Shown here one piece after another: positions 39,516 to 51,056 of a stretch of DNA of 64,000 nucleotides. How positions within the stretch are numbered: the stretch's first letter is position 1; each line of letters starts with the position of its first letter. The DNA comes from Nitrobacter sp035546855. GTDB lineage: Bacteria > Pseudomonadota > Alphaproteobacteria > Rhizobiales > Xanthobacteraceae. The translations under genes and the position numbers were made by a program. The notes below the pieces were generated by a model. The model did no database searches, was not told where the DNA came from, and saw only the letters and a program-made list of their open reading frames with translations. The stretch is taken from the NCBI GenBank assembly GCA_035546855.1, contig DASZVY010000089.1, forward strand, positions 1 through 64,000, read 5' to 3'.

Positions 39516-40393
39516 GCCGATCCCCGCACGAGATGCAGATGATCGGCCGGCGCGTGCTGGCCGGCAAAGCTGAAGCGTCGGCCGTGCTGGAGCGAGGGGA
39601 TGGCTTTGCGGGCGCTCGCGACCTTGGCGGGATCGATGACCGCCATCACGACGCTGGGCTCGGTCGCGCTGCCTTCCGCGAGCACCGTGCCCCAGGGATC
39701 GATAATCAGCGAATGGCCGTAGGTCTCGCGCTTGTTCTCGTGCACGCCGGCTTGCGCCGCGGCGAACACGAAGCAGCCCGTCTCGATGGCGCGGGCGCGC
39801 AACAGCGTGTGCCAGTGGGCTTCACCGGTCTTCTTCGTGAAAGCCGACGGCACCGAAAGGAACGACGCGCCGGCTTCCGCGAGCGCGCGGTACAGCGCCG
39901 GGAAGCGGACGTCGTAGCAGATGGTCAGGCCGAGCTTGCCCCAGGGCAGATCGGAGATCACGGCGGTTTCGCCCGGCTGATAATTCGCGGATTCACGATA
40001 GCTCTCGCCGCCTCCGAGATCGATATCGAACATGTGAATCTTGTCGTAGCGCGCCAGCAGATCGCCGGACGGGCCGATCAGGAACGAGCGGTTCACCGCC
40101 TTGTCGGCCGAGGCACGCAGCGCCAGCGAGCCGATGTGCAGGTGGATTTTCAGCTCGCGCGCCAGTTCGCGATAGGCGGCGAGCGAACGATCGTCATCCT
40201 CGCTCTGCAAATGCTCGAACAGCGCGGCGCGGTTGAGCTGCATCATGTTGCTCACTTCCGGCGTGAGCACGTAGTCGGCGCCCGCGGCCGCGGCTTCGCG
40301 GATCAATCGCGCGCCCTGATCGAGGCTTGGCCCCGGGAGAAGGCCGGTGCGCATCTGCACCATGGCCGCGGTGAAGGTGAGGTTGGCGCTCAT
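39512..40393 (-). CDS. Carbon-nitrogen hydrolase (nitrilase superfamily, Nit1/omega-amidase-like)
   Basis: A 293-residue amidase of the nitrilase superfamily with the Glu-Lys-Cys triad: LTPEVSNM (Glu46), RYDKIHMFDIDL (Lys) and GLTICYDVRFPALYRAL (Cys). The Nit1 branch hydrolyses deaminated glutathione, which fits its position behind glutaredoxin; this role is inferred. It overlaps grxC and the DUF1178 gene by 4 bp each (ATGA), so the three are one translationally coupled operon. Confidence 0.92.
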   Translation of the reverse strand: MSANLTFTAAMVQMRTGLLPGPSLDQGARLIREAAAAGADYVLTPEVSNMMQLNRAALFEHLQSEDDDRSLAAYRELARELKIHLHIGSLALRASADKAVNRSFLIGPSGDLLARYDKIHMFDIDLGGGESYRESANYQPGETAVISDLPWGKLGLTICYDVRFPALYRALAEAGASFLSVPSAFTKKTGEAHWHTLLRARAIETGCFVFAAAQAGVHENKRETYGHSLIIDPWGTVLAEGSATEPSVVMAVIDPAKVASARKAIPSLQHGRRFSFAGQHAPADHLHLVRGSA

Positions 40394-40662
40394 GACGCAA
40401 CCTTGCCGGCGAGCAGTTCGTCCAGCTTGCCCTCGCGATCGAGCGCGTAAAGTTCGTCGCAGCCGCCGACATGGAGGTCGCCGATGAAGATTTGCGGAAA
40501 GGTCGATCCGGCACCGCTGCGGTCGTACATCTGCTGCCGGAACGCGGGATCGACGCCCGCATCGAATTCCGTGTACGCGGCCTTCTTGCGGTTCAATAGC
40601 GACTTGGCGGCGCTGCAATAGCCGCAGCCGGGACGTGTATAGATTTCGATAGCAGCGGTCAT
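40390..40662 (-). CDS. grxC: Glutaredoxin 3
   Basis: The 90-residue thiol-disulfide oxidoreductase carries the dithiol site CGYC (Cys13, Cys16) in IYTRPGCGYCSAAKSLLNRK, the cis-proline TFPQIFIG and the glutathione-binding VGGCDEL. It reduces disulfides using glutathione in the cytoplasm. First gene of the grxC/nitrilase/DUF1178 operon. Confidence 0.95.
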   Translation of the reverse strand: MTAAIEIYTRPGCGYCSAAKSLLNRKKAAYTEFDAGVDPAFRQQMYDRSGAGSTFPQIFIGDLHVGGCDELYALDREGKLDELLAGKVAS

Positions 40663-40710
40663 GTCGCGCTCGTGGTTTCAAGAAAGCCCAAACGGCTCAA
40701 GGGCATCAAA

Positions 40711-41520
40711 TTATATGGGGGCCTTCATGGTGTCCACAACCCGGGCGAAGACCAGCACGTCGACCTCCGCGGCCTTGGCGCGCAGCAGCGCCCGCGCGCA
40801 GGCATCCACCGTGGCGCCGGAGGTCAGGACGTCGTCGATCAGGACGACGCGCCGGCCCTGAACCTGGACCATGCGGTCGGGCGAGACCTTGAAGGCGCCC
40901 TGGACGTTCCGGGCACGATCGGAGCGCGACAGTCCCACCTGTTGTTGGGTGGGACGAACGCGCCGCAAGGCGTCCGCCGCAACGGAAACACTGGCCTGTT
41001 CGGCGATGATACGGGCGAGCGCGCCGGACTGGTTGTAACGGCGGCTCCAGCCGCGCCGCCAGTGCAGCGGCACCGGCACCATCACGTCGGCATCTGCCAG
41101 AAGTTCGCGGCCCGCGCGCGCCATCCAGCGTCCCATGGCGGGGGCCAGATCGGTGCGGTCCTGATACTTCAGCGCGTGGACCAGTACCTTGGCGACGTCG
41201 TCGTAACGCACCGCGGCGCGGGCGCGCCGGTAGGCCGGCGGGTTGGCGATCGCCTCCATCGACAGCATGTCCGGGCCGGGGTCGTAAACGAAGGGAATGC
41301 CGAGGCGCGGGCAATACGGCGGTTCGATGAACGACAGTTTTGACCAGCACTCCGGGCAAACGCCTTCGCCGGCCACGGGCTCGCGGCAGGCGACGCACAG
41401 CGTCGGCAACGCGATGTCGAGGGCTGCCCGTGTGGTGTGAGACAGCGCGCGGCGGCAGGTCCGCAGCGCGGCGCGCAGGTGACCGGCGATGGAACGTGAC
41501 GGTGATGCCTCGGCGTCCAT
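40711..41520 (-). CDS. ComF-family phosphoribosyltransferase-like protein
   Basis: A 269-residue ComF-type protein. The N-terminal region has a zinc-finger-like set (PTLCVACREPVAGEGVCPEC) and the C-terminal phosphoribosyltransferase fold shows VVLIDDVLTSGATVDACARAL, the PRPP-binding loop, preceded by the ComF signature RRYNQSGALA and RPTQQQVGLSRSDRARNVQGAF. ComF is implicated in DNA uptake in other bacteria; its role in alphaproteobacteria is unproven. Divergent from the methyltransferase at 41622. Confidence 0.92.
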   Translation of the reverse strand: MDAEASPSRSIAGHLRAALRTCRRALSHTTRAALDIALPTLCVACREPVAGEGVCPECWSKLSFIEPPYCPRLGIPFVYDPGPDMLSMEAIANPPAYRRARAAVRYDDVAKVLVHALKYQDRTDLAPAMGRWMARAGRELLADADVMVPVPLHWRRGWSRRYNQSGALARIIAEQASVSVAADALRRVRPTQQQVGLSRSDRARNVQGAFKVSPDRMVQVQGRRVVLIDDVLTSGATVDACARALLRAKAAEVDVLVFARVVDTMKAPI

Positions 41521-41621
41521 GGAGCGAAGCTAGCGCCGCCGCGAGGTGGCCTCAAGCGGGGACGAGGGCACGCGATCGACATGCGGTTGCCACGGCCCCT
41601 GCGATCGGCGTACCAAGCCGC

Positions 41622-42473
41622 ATGGCTCAGAGCCCGACATCGACCCCCGCTCTGTTCGATCGCGCGCTGCTGCGCGCGCGGCAAAGCCGCGCGCTGCGGC
41701 TCGGGGCGGCGACATTCCTGCTCGACCGCGTCGCGGAGGACATGGCGGATCGGGCCGCCGCGGTGCTGCGCGACTTCCGCAGCGTGGCGGATATCGGAAC
41801 ATCAGGCGGTCAGGTTCGCCGCGCGCTCGCGCCGCGCCTTGGCGATGTCGCGGCGGTCGAGCTGCCCGCCGACGAGCGCGTGCCGCTGGCGCTGTCGCCC
41901 GCGAGTCTCGATCTCGCCGTCTCCGCGCTGGCGCTGCAGTTCGTGAACGATCTGCCCGGCGTGCTGGCGCAAATTCGCCGCGCGCTCAAACCGGATGGGC
42001 TGCTGCTCGCGGCCACCATCGGCGGCGAAACGTTGACCGAGTTGCGGCAATCGTTCGCGGCCGCCGAAGCCGAGCTCGAAGGTGGCCTGTCGCCGCGCGT
42101 CGCGCCGTTTGCCGATCTGCGCGATCTCGGCGCGCTGCTGCAGCGGGCCGGCTTCGCGCTGCCGGTGACGGACGTCGATCGCGTGATGGTGCGTTACGCC
42201 GATGCGTTCGCGCTGATGGCCGATCTGCGCCGCATGGGCGCGACCAACCTTCTGGTCGAACGCCGCCGCACGCCGCTGCGCCGCGCCACGCTGCTGCGCA
42301 TGGCGCAAATCTATCGTGAGCGATTTTCCGACCCGGACGGGCGCATCCGCGCCACCTTCGATGTCGTCTGGCTGTCGGGCTGGGCGCCGCATGACAGCCA
42401 GCAGAAGCCGTTGCGGCCGGGGTCGGCGAAGGCGAGTCTGGAAGCGGCGGTGAAGGGGCGAACGCCGAAATGA
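41622..42473 (+). CDS. SAM-dependent methyltransferase (BioC/NDUFAF5-like)
   Basis: A 283-residue protein: LFDRALLRARQSRALRLGA and FLLDRVAEDMADRAAAVLRD at the N terminus, motif I weakly conserved as VADIGTSGGQVRRALA, SLDLAVSALALQFVNDLPGV in the middle. This pattern is that of the family containing mitochondrial complex I assembly factor NDUFAF5. In alphaproteobacteria the gene lies next to comF as here. A role in respiratory complex I modification is inferred from the eukaryotic relative. Confidence 0.85.
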   Translation: MAQSPTSTPALFDRALLRARQSRALRLGAATFLLDRVAEDMADRAAAVLRDFRSVADIGTSGGQVRRALAPRLGDVAAVELPADERVPLALSPASLDLAVSALALQFVNDLPGVLAQIRRALKPDGLLLAATIGGETLTELRQSFAAAEAELEGGLSPRVAPFADLRDLGALLQRAGFALPVTDVDRVMVRYADAFALMADLRRMGATNLLVERRRTPLRRATLLRMAQIYRERFSDPDGRIRATFDVVWLSGWAPHDSQQKPLRPGSAKASLEAAVKGRTPK

Positions 42474-42552
42474 TCGGCGCTCGGCGTTCATTGTTTGAGG
42501 GTCCTTGCCGGGCTTGACCCGCGTATGACGGACGCAGCGTTGCGGCGCGAAC

Positions 42553-42954
42553 TCACATTAGCAAATCGATCAGCGGCGGAATCAATGGAATATCGGCAGG
42601 CGGCATCGGATAGTCGCGCAGCTTGTTGGGGCGCACCCATGTCAGGGCCTGCCCTTCCCTCGACGTCACCATGCCTTCCCAGCGCCGGCAGATGTAGAGC
42701 GGCATCAGCAGGTGAAAGCTCTCATAGGCATGGCTGGCGAAGGTCAGCGGCGCGAGGCAGGCTTCCTTCACCTCGATGCCGAGTTCCTCGCGCAACTCGC
42801 GGATCAGGGCCGGCTCCGGGCGTTCGCCCGGCTCCAGTTTGCCGCCGGGGAATTCCCACAGGCCGGCGAGCTGCTTGCCTTGCGGGCGTTGCGCGATCAG
42901 CACCCGATTGTCGGCATCGATCAGCGCGCAGGCGACGACGAGGGTGAGTTTCAA
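42553..42954 (-). CDS. mutT: MutT/Nudix 8-oxo-dGTP diphosphatase
   Basis: A 133-residue Nudix hydrolase with a complete Nudix box (GGKLEPGERPEPALIRELRE followed by ELGIEV) that removes oxidised dGTP. KLTLVVACALIDADNRVLIA is the usual N terminus. I prefer TTG at 42954, preceded by GGAGGG and 4 bases, over the ATG at 42987, which lies in a perfect palindrome and adds an atypical VDHRPPGEG stretch. The next gene upstream, argJ, lies in the same orientation. Confidence 0.88.
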   Translation of the reverse strand: MKLTLVVACALIDADNRVLIAQRPQGKQLAGLWEFPGGKLEPGERPEPALIRELREELGIEVKEACLAPLTFASHAYESFHLLMPLYICRRWEGMVTSREGQALTWVRPNKLRDYPMPPADIPLIPPLIDLLM

Positions 42955-42971
42955 TTGACCCTCCCCCGGAG

Positions 42972-43026
42972 GGCGATGGTCGACCATCGCCCCAATGCTG
43001 CGTCATGCCCCGCGAATGCGGGGCAT
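42972..43026. repeat. Two adjacent palindromes upstream of mutT
   Basis: GGCGATGGTCGACCATCGCC (42972-42991) is a perfect 20-bp palindrome and ATGCCCCGC-GAAT-GCGGGGCAT (43005-43026) a perfect 9-bp hairpin. They occupy the mutT leader and look like dispersed-repeat fragments. Confidence 0.75.
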
Positions 43027-43135
43027 CCAGTATCCCGAGAAATCAAGGTTGAGTGCCGAGCTCTGGCGACATTGAATACGGGATCGTCCGCCTTCGTGGA
43101 CGATGACAGAAAGCAGCGCTGCTGAGGCCGAATCA

Positions 43136-44404
43136 TCACGACCGGTAATCGCCGTTGATGGCGACATACTCCTTGGTGAGGTCGCAGGTCAGCACGCGGT
43201 CGCGGCCTTTGCCGAGGCCGAGGCCGACCTTGATCTGGATGGTCGGGCTCTTCATCGCCGCCGAGACTTCGGCCTCGTCATAGGAAGCATCGCGCGCGCC
43301 GCGCGTGGCGACGCGAATGCCGTTGAAGGCGATCGACAGCTTGTCGCGGTCGGCCGGTTCGCCGGCCTTGCCGACTGCCATCACCACGCGGCCCCAGTTG
43401 GCGTCCTCGCCCGCGATCGCGGTTTTCACCAGCGGCGAGTTGGCGATCGCCATCGCGATCTTGCGCGCCGACGGCTTTGAGGTCGCGCCTTCGACGATCA
43501 CCTCCACCAGCTTGCGCGCGCCTTCGCCGTCGCGCGCCACCTGCTCGGCGAGGTTGGCGAGCACGCCGTGAAACGCCTTGGCGAACGCCTTCAGGCGCGG
43601 ATCGCTGGCGCGCGCGATTTTTGGCGCGCCGTGCGCGGCGGCGGCGCCGGTCGCGAACGCCAGCAGCGTATCGGAGGTGGAGGTGTCGCTGTCGATGGTG
43701 ACGGCGTTGAAGGTGTCCTCGACGCCGCTCTTCAGCAGCGCCTGCAGCGCCGACGCCGAGATCGGCGCATCGGTGAAGACGAACGACAGCATCGTCGCCA
43801 TGTCCGGCGCAATCATGCCGGCGCCCTTGGCCATGCCGTTGATGGTGACGGTGGCTCTGCCGAGTTTCACCTTCGCGGTCGCGACCTTCGGAAAGGTGTC
43901 GGTGGTCATGATCGCGCGCGCCGCGTCCATCCAGCGATCCGGCGCGGCCGCGCGTGCCAGTGTCTCCAGCACGCCGTTGAATTTCGTCGCGTCGAGCGGT
44001 TCGCCGATCACGCCGGTGGAGGCGAGATAGACGTCGCTGGTCTTGCACCCCGCAGCTTTCGCCGCGATGGCGGCGGTCAACCTGGTGGACTGGCGGCCAG
44101 TCTTGCCGGTGAAGGCGTTGGCGTTGCCGGAGTTGACGACCAAAGCTCGCGCCAACCCTTCTTTGGAAGATTTGCTACCCTTCAGCCGCGCGCGGCACCA
44201 TTCGACCGGCGCAGAGGGGCACTTCGACTTCGTGAAGACGCCCGCCACGGTGGTGCCCTCGTCCATCAGCGCCAGCAGCACGTCGGTGCGGCCCTTGTAG
44301 CGGATGCCGGCGGCCGCGGTGGCGAGACGCACGCCCGCGATTTCGGGCATCTCGGGGACGTTGGTCGGCGCGAGGGGGGAGATGGTGGGCATGGCGGTGG
44401 ACAT
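43136..44404 (-). CDS. argJ: Bifunctional ornithine acetyltransferase/N-acetylglutamate synthase
   Basis: The 422-residue ArgJ transfers the acetyl group from N-acetylornithine to glutamate, making the arginine pathway cyclic. It is synthesised as a precursor that cleaves itself before the Thr in KGAGMIAPDMATMLSF (Ala-Thr-Met-Leu). ALVVNSGNANAFTG and ANWGRVVMAVGKAG are further family motifs. The ATG at 44404 is preferred; the codons upstream (CRIKSGNDEKA) are translated repeat. argD and argF are at the end of the window, not adjacent. Confidence 0.95.
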   Translation of the reverse strand: MSTAMPTISPLAPTNVPEMPEIAGVRLATAAAGIRYKGRTDVLLALMDEGTTVAGVFTKSKCPSAPVEWCRARLKGSKSSKEGLARALVVNSGNANAFTGKTGRQSTRLTAAIAAKAAGCKTSDVYLASTGVIGEPLDATKFNGVLETLARAAAPDRWMDAARAIMTTDTFPKVATAKVKLGRATVTINGMAKGAGMIAPDMATMLSFVFTDAPISASALQALLKSGVEDTFNAVTIDSDTSTSDTLLAFATGAAAAHGAPKIARASDPRLKAFAKAFHGVLANLAEQVARDGEGARKLVEVIVEGATSKPSARKIAMAIANSPLVKTAIAGEDANWGRVVMAVGKAGEPADRDKLSIAFNGIRVATRGARDASYDEAEVSAAMKSPTIQIKVGLGLGKGRDRVLTCDLTKEYVAINGDYRS

Positions 44405-44411
44405 GGCTTTC

Positions 44412-44482
44412 TCGTCATTGCCGGACTTGATCCGGCAATCCATCGAATGAGATGGATGCGCGGGTCAAGCCCGCGCATGACG
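44412..44482. repeat. Dispersed palindromic repeat (family B4)
   Basis: CGTCATTGCCGGACTTGATCCGGCAATCCA begins the element (positions 44412-44441) and GGATGCGCGGGTCAAG...CGCATGACG ends it. Both halves form hairpins (GCCGGA-CTTGA-TCCGGC and GCGCGGG-TCAAG-CCCGCGC). It fills the gap between the PpiC and argJ genes. Confidence 0.85.
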
Positions 44483-44493
44483 AAATTGCAGAT

Positions 44494-45423
44494 TTACTTC
44501 TTCGCGGGCGCCGGCGTTGCCGGAGTGGCCGGGGCGCTCTTGTCCGCGCCGCCGGTGGCGGGCGCGGGGGTGTTGGCGGCCTGGTCCATGCGCTCGATCT
44601 TGGCGGTCTCGCGCAGCTTGGCGACGTAGTCGGCCTGGGCCTTGCGCGTCACATATTGCTCGATCTGCGGCTTCACCTGAGCGAAGTCGGGAGCCTTGCG
44701 CTGGCGCTTCTCCTCGACCTTGATGATGTGCCAGCCGAACTGGGTCTTCACCGGATCGGAAATCTTGCCCGGCTCCAGCGCGAAAGCGACCTTGGAGAAT
44801 TCCGGCACCATCTGATCCTTGGTGAAGAATCCGAGGTCGCCGCCGTCGGACGCGCCGGGATCCTTCGATTCCTTCTTGGCCAATTCGGCGAAGTCCGCGC
44901 CCTTCTTTAACTCGTCCTCGACCTTCTTGGCCTCTTCCTCGGTCGGCACCAGGATGTGGCGCGCATGCACTTCCTGCTCGCTGGTGATTTGCTTGGCGGC
45001 GTCGTCATAGACCTTCTTCATGGCCTCGTCGGTGGTCGCGGCTTTGCCTTCCTGGGCGAGCAGGTCGTCCATCAGCAGGCGGTTGCGCGCGAACGCCAGC
45101 TTGTTCTTGAAGTCCGGGGTGTCTTCGATCTTCTTGTCCTCGGCCGCCTTGGCGACGATCTTCATGTCGATCAGGAATGACAGCACGTTTTGCTGCTTGG
45201 TCGCCGGGTCCATCTGCGCGAGGCTCGGTCCCAGTTCCTCTTCCGCGAGTTTGACGTCGCTCTGGCGGATCTCCGAACCGTTAACCTTTGCCAGCACGGG
45301 ATTCGAATCCGCGGCACGAACCGGCGATCCCGCAAGGAGAGCCGCAGCCAGACAGCCCGCGAGAGCGGTCGCAGCGAGGCCGGCGCGCAGCCGATATGTC
45401 ATTGCAGGCGATGAGGCGGTCAT
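44494..45423 (-). CDS. Periplasmic PpiC-type peptidyl-prolyl isomerase
   Basis: A 309-residue exported foldase. Signal peptide at about 1-38 (LRAGLAATALAGCLAAALLA, cleavage near VRA-AD), SurA-like N-terminal helices (VNGSEIRQSDVKLAEEELGP), then the parvulin domain from EQEVHARHILVPTEEEAKKV to DPVKTQFGWHIIKVEEK. The tail is Ala/Pro-rich (PAPATGGADKSAPATPATPA). It probably assists folding of outer-membrane or periplasmic proteins. AAGGA lies upstream of the ATG. Divergent from secA over 393 bp, so two secretion-related genes share a control region. Confidence 0.92.
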   Translation of the reverse strand: MTASSPAMTYRLRAGLAATALAGCLAAALLAGSPVRAADSNPVLAKVNGSEIRQSDVKLAEEELGPSLAQMDPATKQQNVLSFLIDMKIVAKAAEDKKIEDTPDFKNKLAFARNRLLMDDLLAQEGKAATTDEAMKKVYDDAAKQITSEQEVHARHILVPTEEEAKKVEDELKKGADFAELAKKESKDPGASDGGDLGFFTKDQMVPEFSKVAFALEPGKISDPVKTQFGWHIIKVEEKRQRKAPDFAQVKPQIEQYVTRKAQADYVAKLRETAKIERMDQAANTPAPATGGADKSAPATPATPAPAKK

Positions 45424-45584
45424 GAAAGGTCCTTAATCTCCAGAGGGGAGGCTGAAGCGGCGGACACTCGCCCAACCGCGCGCACTTGGCAATGCGAAAA
45501 CTCTGGCAAAATCATGAATTCCGCGACAGGCGGCGGACCTGTTCCGGTTCGCTCGGCCTTGCCGGGCGACGGCTCGGACCGCCG

Positions 45585-45613
45585 TTGACAACCCCTTGAG
45601 GCGGCCATATCTC
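45585..45613 (+). promoter_or_regulatory. Candidate secA promoter
   Basis: TTGACA (45585-45590), 17-bp spacer and TATCTC (45608-45613), about 200 bp upstream of the secA start. The rest of the 393-bp gap (45424-45816) holds no gene that I can support. Confidence 0.55.
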
Positions 45614-45816
45614 TGCTCGACCGGGCTGACAGCAACGGCGTGTTTCGGCTGTGCTTTTGCCGTTGAACCTTGGATCGCAGACCCTCAACCCATGACGCGG
45701 ATGCCCGCTCGGGACATTTGCCCTGATGCGTCACGATGAGTTGATAGGCGCGGACTCGGAATACGAAGAGACCTCCTCATGGCTGCAACGCCGGACCGCA
45801 AAGACAGGAATTTGGT

Positions 45817-48678
<2,862 letters not shown>

Positions 48679-48788
48679 GCGGCCACGGCCGGACGGCGCA
48701 CCGACCCACCATCAATCCGCCTGGACGTGTGAGAAGGATGCTTGCTCCCTCTCCGATCGCTACTTCACGCGGCTCGCGCCGATCCCGT

Positions 48789-49592
48789 TTATTCTCCGGA
48801 CACCGGAACGCTGAGGTTGGCATAGACGATGCCGCCGTCGACCGCGATGGCGTTGCCGACGACGTAGTCGCCCGCGCGTGAAGCGAGGTAAACGGCGAGC
48901 CCGGCCATGTCCTCGTCGGTGCCGATGCGCTTGGCCGGGATCGCCTCCGCGACCTTGCTGGCCTGGTCGCGGGCCGCGCGGTTCATGTCGGAGGCGAACG
49001 CGCCGGGGCAGATCGCGGTCACCGCGATGTTGTCGAGAATGAGTTTCGCCGCCATCCGCCGCGTCAGGTGGATCACCGCCGCCTTGCTCGCCTGGTAGGA
49101 GTAGGTCTCCATCGGGTTGACCGACAGGCCGTCGACCGAGGCGATGTTGATGACCTTGCCGGGCTTCTGCTTGGTGGCTGCGGCGCGCAGCGGCTTCGCC
49201 AGGGCCTTGGTCAGGAAGAACAGCGACTTGACGTTGAGGTTCATCACCTTGTCCCAGCCGCTTTCGGGAAATTCGTCGAACGTCGAGCCCCAGGCCGCGC
49301 CGGCGTTGTTGACGAGAATGTCGAGCTTGGGCTCGCGCTTCATGAATTCGTCGGCGAGCTTGTTGCAGCCCTCGACCGTGGACATGTCGATCGGCAACGC
49401 GATGCATTCGCCGGCGTAGGCCGCGGTCAATTCCTTCGCCGTCTCCTCGCAGGGACCGGCCTTGCGCGCGGTGATGTAAACCTTCGACGCGCCGTAGGCG
49501 AGGAACCCGCCGGCGATCATCTTGCCGATGCCGCGCGATCCCCCGGTGACGAGTGCGACGCGGCCCTTGAGCGAAAACAGGTCTTCGTACAT
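48789..49592 (-). CDS. Short-chain dehydrogenase/reductase
   Basis: A 267-residue SDR: VALVTGGSRGIGKMIAGGFL at the N terminus, DILVNNAGAAWGSTFDEFPE at about 90, catalytic Ser in VINIASVDGLS and Tyr/Lys in YSYQASKAAVIHL. The ATAG loop and Ala/Gly-rich C-terminus (GNAIAVDGGIVYANL) are normal. This subgroup is often called gluconate 5-dehydrogenase-like or 3-oxoacyl reductase-like; substrate unknown. GGGAGGA precedes the ATG at 49592. Confidence 0.88.
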   Translation of the reverse strand: MYEDLFSLKGRVALVTGGSRGIGKMIAGGFLAYGASKVYITARKAGPCEETAKELTAAYAGECIALPIDMSTVEGCNKLADEFMKREPKLDILVNNAGAAWGSTFDEFPESGWDKVMNLNVKSLFFLTKALAKPLRAAATKQKPGKVINIASVDGLSVNPMETYSYQASKAAVIHLTRRMAAKLILDNIAVTAICPGAFASDMNRAARDQASKVAEAIPAKRIGTDEDMAGLAVYLASRAGDYVVGNAIAVDGGIVYANLSVPVSGE

Positions 49593-49727
49593 GAGGAGTC
49601 CTCCCTGATCTTGCCCGGGATTTGCGCTCGCGCGCCCGGCAAAGTCAAGGAACGCAGGGAATGACGACGGCGTTCGATCGCGATGCAATCGCGCGGCGTT
49701 CAGTGCGCGGGACGCCGATCCCGCCGG

Positions 49728-50786
49728 TCAGGCCGCATTGACGCGGCGGAATCTATTCCACATCGCGGTGGCGGCGCCCGAGGTCAGCACCGGCAGATAG
49801 CGTTCGTCCTGATAATTGCCGTTGAGCGACACGCGCGGCAGCGCGGTCGGATGATCGGCATTCTCGGCGAAGATCATGCCCGGTCGCGTCGTCACCGCGG
49901 TCTTGAATCCGGCGACCCGCGTCATGGCGAACTCGCGCGGGCCGGCGGCGGCGCGGTCGCCGTAAGGATAGGCGAAATGCGCCACCCGGCGCTGCAGCGC
50001 GGCTTCGATGCGCGCGCGGCTGATCGTGATTTCATCGCGCGCCTGTGTCTCGCTCTCATGGGCCAGATTGCAATGGCTGAGGGTGTGCGCGCCGATCGTC
50101 ACCAGCGGATCGTCGGCGAACGATCTCAGCTCAGTCCAGGACATGCAGAACTCTCGCGTGACGGCGCCGTCGTCGATGCCATGCTGCCGGCACAGCCGTT
50201 CCACCTCGGTGCGGATTGCGGCATCGTCCGGCAACGCGCGCAACACTTCATGCAGGCGCGCGAAGGCCGCCTGCTTGGCGTCGACGCCGACCGCGTCAAG
50301 ATGGAGCGGCGTGCCGCCGATCTCGATGTCGATCCGCTCGGTCGCGGCGATCGCGCGCTCGAGAGCGACCCACCACAGGCGGCCGGTGCCGTCCGCGAAG
50401 TCGCTGGCGACATAGACCGTCAGGGGCGCGTCAAATTCGCGCATCACCGGCAACGCAAAATCGCGGTTGTCGCGATAGCCGTCGTCGAAGGTGAAGCAGG
50501 CGAAGCGGCGCGGTGTTCCGCCGGCCGTGAGGCGGCGGTGCATCTCGTCGGCGGAGACGATGTCGATGCCGAGCCGCCGCACGTGGCTCAACGTCGCACG
50601 CAGGAAGTCGGGTGTGATTTCGAGATGGCGGTTGGGCTGGAAAGGCGTGTCGCGCCGCGGCCGCACATGATGCAGCATGAAGATCGTCCCGATCCCGGCG
50701 AAGATCGGCCGCAGCACGTGATGCGCGCCGGTGAAATAGAGCGCATCCAGTCCGGCGCGGATGACGGCGTTGCGAAGCTGTTTCAT
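49728..50786 (-). CDS. Polysaccharide deacetylase (NodB-like, family CE4)
   Basis: A 352-residue protein with a NodB homology domain: FTFDDGYRDNRDFALPVM (motif 1, TFDDG with catalytic Asp-Asp), SHCNLAHESETQARDEI (HSxxH-like, here TLSHCNLAH) and FAYPYGDRAAAG (motif 3). It has no clear signal peptide; N-terminal GLDALYFTGAHHVLRPIFAG may be a membrane-associated segment. It likely removes acetyl groups from a surface or intracellular glycan. The start at 50786 follows a weak ribosome-binding site. Confidence 0.88.
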   Translation of the reverse strand: MKQLRNAVIRAGLDALYFTGAHHVLRPIFAGIGTIFMLHHVRPRRDTPFQPNRHLEITPDFLRATLSHVRRLGIDIVSADEMHRRLTAGGTPRRFACFTFDDGYRDNRDFALPVMREFDAPLTVYVASDFADGTGRLWWVALERAIAATERIDIEIGGTPLHLDAVGVDAKQAAFARLHEVLRALPDDAAIRTEVERLCRQHGIDDGAVTREFCMSWTELRSFADDPLVTIGAHTLSHCNLAHESETQARDEITISRARIEAALQRRVAHFAYPYGDRAAAGPREFAMTRVAGFKTAVTTRPGMIFAENADHPTALPRVSLNGNYQDERYLPVLTSGAATAMWNRFRRVNAA

Positions 50787-51056
50787 GGATATCGGCCCGA
50801 AGCCGCCCTGTTTGGGGATACCCATCCCAGAAACGGCTGAAGAAACGGTTATCCGGCAGCAGTGCCACCGTCGCCGCATTTCCGGTTTGACAGCCTCGCA
50901 AGGGTTTGTTTTCTCTTCATTTCCAGTCCGGACGCGGCGCCGGTAGAGGTTCGCCGGGATTTTGACCTCGCCGCCGCGCCGGATTGTCGAATGGGCGCAT
51001 GGTCTTGTGGCCAAACCGCCGGCATTCACGGCGGATCACGCGTTACAGGGAGCCTT